From: an uncultured Bacteroidota bacterium
GTDB lineage: Bacteria > Bacteroidota > Bacteroidia > Bacteroidales > VadinHA17
NCBI GenBank assembly: GCA_903844815.1
Contig: CAIMVD010000108.1
Location: forward strand, 1-37,081
Reading direction: 5' to 3'
Length of the DNA stretch: 37,081 nt
Shown: piece after piece, positions 32,203 through 37,081 of the stretch
Numbering within the stretch: position 1 is the first letter of the stretch
Layout: every line of letters begins with the position of its first letter
Program-made: the position numbers and the translations under genes
The notes under the pieces: generated by a model
Databases searched by the model: none
Told to the model about the DNA's origin: nothing
The model's input: only the letters and a program-made list of their open reading frames with translations

Positions 32203-32949
32203 ATGAAATTACTTGAAGGAAAAACTGCACTTATAACGGGAGCTTCCCGCGGAATTGGCAAAGCAATTGCCCGTAAATTTGCCATGGAAGGTGCCGATAT
32301 TGCAATCACAAATATCTCGGATGATGAAGAATTCACAGAAACGGTAAGGGAACTTAATGCTCTGGGAATTAAAGCAAAAGGTTATGTGTCAAATGCAGCA
32401 AGTTTCAGTGATTCCCAGAGGGTTGTAGATGAAATTGTAGCCGACTTCGGAAAGATTGACATCCTCGTGAATAATGCAGGTATAACCAAAGATACACTGC
32501 TGATGAGAATGTCCGAGGAACAGTGGGATGCAGTTATTGCAGTCAACCTAAAATCGGTTTTTAACCTGACTAAGGCCGTTATTCAACCGATGATAAAACA
32601 AAAAAGCGGTTCAATAATAAATATGAGCTCTGTCGTTGGCGTACAGGGTAATGCCGGACAGAGCAACTATTCAGCCTCAAAGGCCGGAATACTTGGTTTT
32701 ACAAAGAGTGTCGCCAAAGAGGTTGGCTCCAGAAATATCAAATGCAATGCCATCGCACCCGGTTTCATCATCACAGAAATGACTGATAAATTACCGGAAG
32801 ACGTGAAAAAAGAATGGGCAGAAAGAATTCCTCTTCGTCGTGGCGGAACCCCTGATGATGTGGCAAATACGGCTTTATTCCTCGCCTCGGAATTATCCTC
32901 TTATGTAACAGGGCAAACAATTCACGTTTGCGGAGGAATGTTAACATAA
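32203..32949 (+). CDS. fabG: 3-oxoacyl-ACP reductase FabG
   Basis: Short-chain dehydrogenase (248 aa) that reduces 3-oxoacyl-ACP with NADPH in fatty-acid elongation. Motifs: TGASRGIGKA (12-21) for cofactor, NNAG, catalytic Ser in NMSSVVG, YSASKAG with Tyr/Lys, and the FabG-typical end GQTIHVCGGMLT. Length and C-terminus fit FabG closely rather than other SDRs. It has its own promoter, so it need not be co-transcribed with sucD. Confidence 0.92.
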   Translation: MKLLEGKTALITGASRGIGKAIARKFAMEGADIAITNISDDEEFTETVRELNALGIKAKGYVSNAASFSDSQRVVDEIVADFGKIDILVNNAGITKDTLLMRMSEEQWDAVIAVNLKSVFNLTKAVIQPMIKQKSGSIINMSSVVGVQGNAGQSNYSASKAGILGFTKSVAKEVGSRNIKCNAIAPGFIITEMTDKLPEDVKKEWAERIPLRRGGTPDDVANTALFLASELSSYVTGQTIHVCGGMLT

Positions 32950-33002
32950 AATTATTTTAAGAAATATGTCATTTTAAAAATATTTTGTATATTTACAAAA
33001 CC

Positions 33003-33081
33003 GCAGGGCGTCCATCCTTTTAGCACGAGGAAATGCAGCGAGACATATTTATTCCACACTTATTTTAAAAGGACGCCCTGC
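33003..33081 (+). ncRNA. Strong long-range stem-loop, candidate structured leader or small RNA
   Basis: Perfect 11-bp GC-rich arms GCAGGGCGTCC (33003-33013) and GGACGCCCTGC (33071-33081), extended by TTTTA/TAAAA (33018-33022 with 33066-33070) after a 4-nt bulge. The loop is 43 nt and a T-rich stretch follows (33082-33091). A TATATTTA at 32988-32995 is a near -7 match just upstream. It could be a fabG terminator, an attenuator for the M48 gene or a short independent RNA. It does not carry the SRP RNA signature. Confidence 0.45.
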
Positions 33082-33109
33082 TTCTTTTTCTAATACAGTC
33101 TCAAAATCA

Positions 33110-34342
33110 ATGAGTTATATTCTTTTTATTCTTATTCTCGCAATACCTGTTGCCGGTTTTGCCGTCGACAGATACCTCGATTACCTTAATTCAACAATGT
33201 GGTCCGATACATTGCCTGATAAGCTTAAAGGCATCTGCGATGACGAAGAATACCGAAAAACTCAGAGATATAACAAAGACAATAAAAGGCTGTCACTTTG
33301 GTCTTCTTCTTTTAACCTGGCTATAGTACTTGCCATGATAGCCTCCGGGGGATTTGCCTTTACCGACTCGGTTGCCAGAAGTTTAAGCCCCAACATGATT
33401 ATCACTGCCCTGATTTTCTTCGGCATACTTGGATTTGCATCCGATATTATAAATATCCCCTTCGGCATTTACGATACCTTCGTGATTGAGAAAAAATACG
33501 GTTTCAATAAAATGACAGTCAGTACTTTTATTACGGATCATCTGAAATCGTGGTTAATTGCAATTTTAATAGGAGCTCCGTTGCTTGGCCTTATTTCCTG
33601 GATTTATTACAAGACAGGCAAAAATTTCTGGATCTTTGCCTGGATTGTTATAACCGTTTTTTCCGTTTTCATAAATTTCTTTTACTCGGAGATTATTGTC
33701 CCTCTTTTCAATAAACAGACTCCTCTTGCGGAAGGATCGCTCAGATCAAAAATTGAGCTCTTTGCGCGGGACAAAGGTTTCCGTCTTAAGAATATCTATG
33801 TCATCGACGGATCGAAGCGAAGCACGAAGGCTAATGCATATTTCTCGGGGTTCGGACCGAAAAAAAGAATAGTTCTTTATGATACCCTTGAGAATGATCT
33901 GACTGAGGAAGAAATAGTTGCAGTGCTTGCTCACGAAGTCGGCCATTACAAAAAGAAGCATGTTATTGTGAATCTTGTGATTTCGGTTTTTCTGACAGGT
34001 CTCATGCTGTTTCTTTTTTCCCTGGTCTCAGCCAGCCCGGCTTTGGCAGGCGCCTTGGGTTCGGAACAGGCCAGTTTTCATCTGGGCTTAATTGCTTTCG
34101 GTATTTTATACACCCCTTTGGCACTAATCACGGAGCTTCTTACTAACCTAATATCGAGGAAAAACGAATTTGCAGCCGACCGGTTTGCAGGAGAAAATTT
34201 CAAACCGGAGATCCTGGCAAAGGCATTGAAAAAGCTGGCAGTTAAAAACTTGTCAAATATGCTCCCGCATCCGGCCTATGTTTTCTTCCACTATTCCCAT
34301 CCGCCGCTTTTGAAAAGGCTTGAGAAACTGGAAGGAATTTGA
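33110..34342 (+). CDS. M48 family (Ste24/CAAX protease-like) membrane zinc metallopeptidase
   Basis: Integral membrane protease (410 aa) with several helices (first at 3-20; others near 68-88, 96-115, 148-165, 172-195 and two after 285). The zinc site HEVGH is at 275-279 and the third ligand is in NEFAADRFAG near residue 350. The N-terminal domain with YDTFVIEKKYGFNKMT is typical of Ste24-type rather than HtpX-type enzymes. Bacterial homologues are thought to act in membrane-protein quality control. The ATG at 33110 follows the stem-loop leader. Confidence 0.92.
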   Translation: MSYILFILILAIPVAGFAVDRYLDYLNSTMWSDTLPDKLKGICDDEEYRKTQRYNKDNKRLSLWSSSFNLAIVLAMIASGGFAFTDSVARSLSPNMIITALIFFGILGFASDIINIPFGIYDTFVIEKKYGFNKMTVSTFITDHLKSWLIAILIGAPLLGLISWIYYKTGKNFWIFAWIVITVFSVFINFFYSEIIVPLFNKQTPLAEGSLRSKIELFARDKGFRLKNIYVIDGSKRSTKANAYFSGFGPKKRIVLYDTLENDLTEEEIVAVLAHEVGHYKKKHVIVNLVISVFLTGLMLFLFSLVSASPALAGALGSEQASFHLGLIAFGILYTPLALITELLTNLISRKNEFAADRFAGENFKPEILAKALKKLAVKNLSNMLPHPAYVFFHYSHPPLLKRLEKLEGI

Positions 34343-34351
34343 TTATATTTG
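34320..34351 (+). promoter_or_regulatory. tRNA-Thr promoter inside the end of the M48 gene
   Basis: TTG (34320-34322), a 21-nt spacer and TATATTTG (34344-34351), an exact TAnnTTTG match. The tRNA starts 10 nt after the -7 element. Confidence 0.65.
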
Positions 34352-34361
34352 CACCGCAAAC

Positions 34362-34434
34362 GCCTCCTTAGCTCAGTCGGTAGAGCAGCTCATTCGTAAT
34401 GAGCAGGTCGTGGGTTCGAGTCCCATTGGAGGCT
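34362..34434 (+). tRNA. tRNA-Thr (anticodon CGT)
   Basis: 73 nt that folds as a full cloverleaf: acceptor GCCTCCT with TGGAGGC (6 pairs plus a T-T at position 7), D stem GCTC/GAGC, anticodon stem GCTCA/TGAGC with loop TTCGTAA (anticodon CGT at 34395-34397, reading ACG), and T arm GTGGG-TTCGAGT-CCCAT. The discriminator is T. CCA is not encoded. Confidence 0.95.
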
Positions 34435-34459
34435 CTCCTTCAGACCTCATAATATTCAG

Positions 34460-34498
34460 AACCGCTTAAAATCATGGATTTCAGGCGGTTTTGTTTTT
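34460..34498 (+). terminator. Terminator after tRNA-Thr
   Basis: AACCGC (34460-34465) pairs with GCGGTT (34485-34490), and an inner AAATC/GATTT stem forms around ATG. TTTTGTTTTT follows. Confidence 0.7.
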
Positions 34499-34553
34499 AG
34501 CTGCCATCGCCACACAGAAGTATATACATATAACTCTTCATGATGCAGGTATT

Positions 34554-34673
34554 GCTTCGACAGGCTCAGCCACCGGTGGTGCGGTGGGTGAAATAGTGGC
34601 TTCGACAGGCTCAGCCACCGGGCTTGCGGAGTAAAAATCATTTGCAACATCGGTGCCTGAGCTTGTCGAAGGC
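34554..34673. repeat. REP-like repeat cluster (two direct copies and one inverted copy)
   Basis: A 23-bp unit containing CTTCGACAGGCTCAGCC occurs identically at 34554-34576 and 34599-34621. An inverted copy with two mismatches over 21 bp lies at 34651-34673 (CTGAGCTTGTCGAAG), so the copies can pair into hairpins. No ORF is present from 34435 to 34702; this gap holds the terminator and these repeats. Similar CTTCGACA-GCTCAG elements are, from memory, scattered through many environmental Bacteroidota genomes. Confidence 0.8.
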
Positions 34674-34702
34674 ATAGAAGCAGGGGTACCTGAGCCAGTT
34701 AA

Positions 34703-35371
34703 ATGGAATTTCAAATGACATTATCCCTGGCTATTCTGCTGATAATGGATCTTGCATACAGGTTTTTTCCTGTTGAAGGATTTAACCAGCCATGGGTGGC
34801 TTATCAGAATCTTGGTGCCTGGGCAAATATAAAAATAGAAGGTGTCGAGAAAACAAGTATCTGGGCATCAATAAATGCTTTTTCTACTATTGCACATACT
34901 GTATGGGGAGTTCTTTGCGGGAAACTGTTAATGAGTTCTAAACCTGCCGGAGAGAAGATCAAACTGCTTATAATTGCAGGTGTCGCAGGATTAGCTATTG
35001 GCTACTCTCTTGATCTCCTGAATATTACTCCTATAATCAAAAAAATTGCCACAGCATCATTCGTATTTACCAGTGGTGGTTATGCAATTCTTGCCCTTAC
35101 ATTCTCGTACTGGCTCATTGATGTTAAGAAGATCTTTGTAAATGGCTCAAAAATGTTTAGAATAGTAGGAATGAACTGTATCTTCATCTACGTCTTCTTT
35201 GAGTCAGGAGGAGCGGGCCTTGTCTATAAAATTTTAACTCCATTCCCGACAACTGTTTTCTCATGGGCGGGTGAAATAACTGTCGGAATTATAACAAGTT
35301 TAATGGTTTGGGCATCTTTATGGTATCTCTGTTACTGGCTTTATAAGAACAAGCTGTTCATGAAGATATGA
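34703..35371 (+). pseudogene. 5'-truncated DUF5009/HGSNAT-like membrane acyltransferase
   Basis: Open frame of 222 aa with about five or six membrane helices. It resembles the C-terminal half of heparan-alpha-glucosaminide N-acetyltransferase-like (DUF5009/DUF1624) proteins, which are normally about 370 aa or more. The match includes NAFSTIAHTVWGVLCG and MFRIVGMNCIFIYVFFE, recalled rather than searched. The N-terminal part, with the LDVFRG start and the catalytic loop histidine, is missing. The frame begins just after the REP-like repeats, which suggests loss of the 5' part by rearrangement there. The remaining frame is free of stops, so the truncation may be recent. The next broken gene overlaps its stop. 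Confidence 0.6.
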
Positions 35372-35675
35372 TGAGAGCATTCCTTTTATCAGTACTTACA
35401 ATTAGCATCTTTTTATTGTTAAGTTGCGGAACAGGAAAAAGTGACAGGAAGTCAGACGAAAAAAATGTCGCGGCTGATGCTGCTATCACAAGGAAGAACA
35501 TTTCTCCGCATTAATGTATGCTGCTTCTGAAGGACAGCTGGAAGTTGTAAAACTGCTATTGTCAAATAAAGCCGATCCGTCACTGAAAGACGTTGATGGA
35601 GATGATGCTCTTGCTTTCGCTAAAAGCAACGGACATGCAGAAATAGTACTATTGTTACAGACTCTGAAAAAATAA
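35368..35675 (+). pseudogene. Frameshifted ankyrin-repeat lipoprotein
   Basis: Frame A (35368-35514) codes a lipoprotein signal MRAFLLSVLTISIFLLLSC followed by about 27 residues and a stop. Frame B (35514-35675) codes ankyrin repeats: MYAASEGQLEVVKLLLSNKADPS...GDDALAFAKSNGHAEIVLLLQTLKK. Upstream of its ATG, frame B already reads FSAL, completing the usual xxALMYAA ankyrin start, so the two frames were once one. A shift of +2 or -1 between about 35478 and 35505 separates them. The stop lies 3 bp from the convergent sulfatase stop. Each part is too short to be listed as a normal gene. Confidence 0.65.
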
Positions 35676-35678
35676 TAA

Positions 35679-37081
35679 TCAAAAAGATTTGTCAATTTCT
35701 TCAGGAGGAGTATAATCTGAAACAAGCTTGGCTTTTACGTACTTTTCAATCTGGGTGTCACACTCTTTGCGCAGTCTGTTCAGGACATCATTATAGGCAG
35801 GGTCCTGAGCCAGATTTTTTGTTTCAAGTGGATCATTCCGCAGATCATATAGTTCTTCAGGCGCTTCAATAAACCTGTATCTGAAGTACTTCCATTCTTT
35901 GGTCCTTATACCTTCGCTCGAAGGAATTTCAGGCAATTTCCAGAGGTGTTCGAATAAGATTTCTTCCCTTACCTTTTCTGGTTTTTTATTCCTGACATAT
36001 GGCATAAGGCTTATTCCCTGATATTCTTCAGGAATCTCAACACCTGCAATATCAAGGATTGTTTTGGCTATATCTATATTAAGTACCATATCGCTGATAT
36101 CGCTGTGTTTTTTTGCTCTCGGATCAAAAATAATCAGGGGAACATGCAGTGAATTATCATACATCAGCCATTTGTCAGCAAGCTGCCGTTCAGCCAGGAA
36201 ATACCCGTTATCGCCCATTAAAATTATAATAGTATTTTCTGCAATACCTTTATCTTCAAGCACTTTTCTCAGTTCGCCTATTTCATCATCTATTTCAGAT
36301 ATCATTCTGTAATAACCTTTAATGCTCTTCTGGTATTTTTCAGGAGTATCAAACCGCCATGTCCAGCGCAACCTGCTATAGCCTTCCCTGACCTCTTTTG
36401 GCAAAGCCATAAAGTATTTATCCTCTCTTAAAAGAGGATCTGGTATGGTAATATCAGAATACAGTTCATCAGATTTCTTCTGCCATATATACTGCACCGG
36501 TGCATTGTCGTGAGCATGAGGTGCGCTGAAGCTTAATGAGAGACAAAATGGTTTATCCGCAGGAGCTTTTTTAATGAACTCCTGTGCCTGATAACCTGTA
36601 TACCTGGTCAGATGAACAGTATCAGTTCCAATGGTTTTGAAAAAGTAACCCCGTCTGTCAGGGAAGTTTCCATTACGATCGTAAATATCTGCAGTGTCGA
36701 ATAGGTTTTCAGCGTTTTTATATGTTACTCCAAGTTTGCCAAAGAATCCGGTATTATATCCATTTTGCTTCAAAATTACCGGATAGCTGAGTTGCATGTA
36801 GGGCTCCTTAAGCGGACCCTGCTGAAAGGTATATCCATGAGTTCTTTCATACATGCCTGTAAGGATTGAAGCCCTGCTGGCAGCACTAATTGGTGTTGTA
36901 ACAAAAGCATTTTTAAACCAGGTTCCTTCACTTGCAAGCTTGTCCATCTGGGGGGTACTGATGATTTTATTTCCTGCATAACCCATTGCATCCCAACGGT
37001 GGTCATCTGTAAGAATGAAAATTATATTTGGTTTACTCCCTGGTGTTGCCTCATGTTTCCCTGATGAACATCCTGAAATAC
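35679..37081 (-). CDS. Ser-type sulfatase lipoprotein (N-terminus outside the window)
   Basis: Sulfatase of family S1, open to the right window edge. The minus-strand frame at the edge reads ISGCSSGK (lipobox, Cys) and then [21 protein letters not shown], so the ATG at 36986 is internal and the true start lies just beyond 37081. The formylglycine motif is S-A-A-S-R (in [17 protein letters not shown]), the accepted C/S-x-P/A-x-R form with Ala in place of Pro. Other signatures: [57 protein letters not shown]. It is predicted to be anchored in a membrane and matured by anSME. The substrate is unknown. It converges on the broken ankyrin gene. Confidence 0.9.
   Translation of the reverse strand, partial: ISGCSSGKHEATPGSKPNIIFILTDDHRWDAMGYAGNKIISTPQMDKLASEGTWFKNAFVTTPISAASRASILTGMYERTHGYTFQQGPLKEPYMQLSYPVILKQNGYNTGFFGKLGVTYKNAENLFDTADIYDRNGNFPDRRGYFFKTIGTDTVHLTRYTGYQAQEFIKKAPADKPFCLSLSFSAPHAHDNAPVQYIWQKKSDELYSDITIPDPLLREDKYFMALPKEVREGYSRLRWTWRFDTPEKYQKSIKGYYRMISEIDDEIGELRKVLEDKGIAENTIIILMGDNGYFLAERQLADKWLMYDNSLHVPLIIFDPRAKKHSDISDMVLNIDIAKTILDIAGVEIPEEYQGISLMPYVRNKKPEKVREEILFEHLWKLPEIPSSEGIRTKEWKYFRYRFIEAPEELYDLRNDPLETKNLAQDPAYNDVLNRLRKECDTQIEKYVKAKLVSDYTPPEEIDKSF

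Noticed and set aside
33003-33081. Stem-loop as SRP RNA or 6S RNA
   Set aside because: The conserved SRP GGTCAGGxxxGGAA-type loop is absent, and the length and open-bubble layout do not fit 6S RNA.
34362-34434. tRNA-Thr 3' end as the attachment site of an integrated element
   Set aside because: No direct repeat of the tRNA 3' end is found downstream in the window and there is no integrase.

Overview
The window looks like a chromosomal segment of a Bacteroidota member, most likely an uncultured Bacteroidales-type organism. The evidence is promoters of the TTTG / TAnnTTTG type with weak Shine-Dalgarno sequences, Ser-type sulfatases, many lipoproteins with short S-C lipoboxes, two bactofilins, moderate AT richness and typical Bacteroidota housekeeping proteins (MnmE, SucD, FabG, a Ste24-like M48 peptidase). 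All calls come from reading the sequence; no database search was run.

Layout. 1-3392: two tandem sensor kinases, the first cut by the window edge. 3423-4985: a secreted Ser-type sulfatase. 5054-13573: an electron-transfer operon made of a b-type membrane cytochrome, a membrane-anchored ferredoxin/flavoprotein, a 20-haem and a 22-haem c-type cytochrome and an outer-membrane beta-barrel, followed by a decayed tandem duplication of its 3' half. The duplicate keeps a 13-haem cytochrome plus remnants of the first cytochrome and the barrel. This is a candidate porin-cytochrome conduit for extracellular electron transfer. 13634-14635: an NADP-dependent MDR oxidoreductase.

14757-18443: two bactofilins flanking a convergent gene for a PQQ-like beta-propeller with a multi-helix membrane domain inserted in it. 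18459-20378: a 1.9 kb decayed genomic island in the 3' end of mnmE. It is bounded by an 18-bp direct repeat of the mnmE terminus (17/18 identical), the same type of target used by Salmonella genomic island 1. It holds an internally deleted DUF4143-type ATPase, a HigBA toxin-antitoxin pair and a broken excisionase-like gene with 10-bp phased repeats upstream. 20361-21764: mnmE.

22043-31037: a run of genes for surface lipoproteins: three calcineurin-like phosphoesterases, a PSD/PsiD-family decarboxylase, a tiny lipoprotein and a HAD phosphatase, with a UraA-type uracil permease among them. 31286-34342: sucD, fabG, a strong stem-loop and an M48 peptidase. 34362-34434: tRNA-Thr(CGT), followed by REP-like repeats, a 5'-truncated acyltransferase, a frameshifted ankyrin lipoprotein and, at the right edge, a second (partial) Ser-type sulfatase on the minus strand.

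A cross-cutting signal is a box, TCCTACAA, found as two or three copies spaced 21-23 bp apart upstream of both bactofilin genes and of the phosphoesterase/lipoprotein cluster. In all three places the last box ends exactly 20 nt before a TAnnTTTG-like -7 element. This suggests one undescribed regulator controlling the three units.
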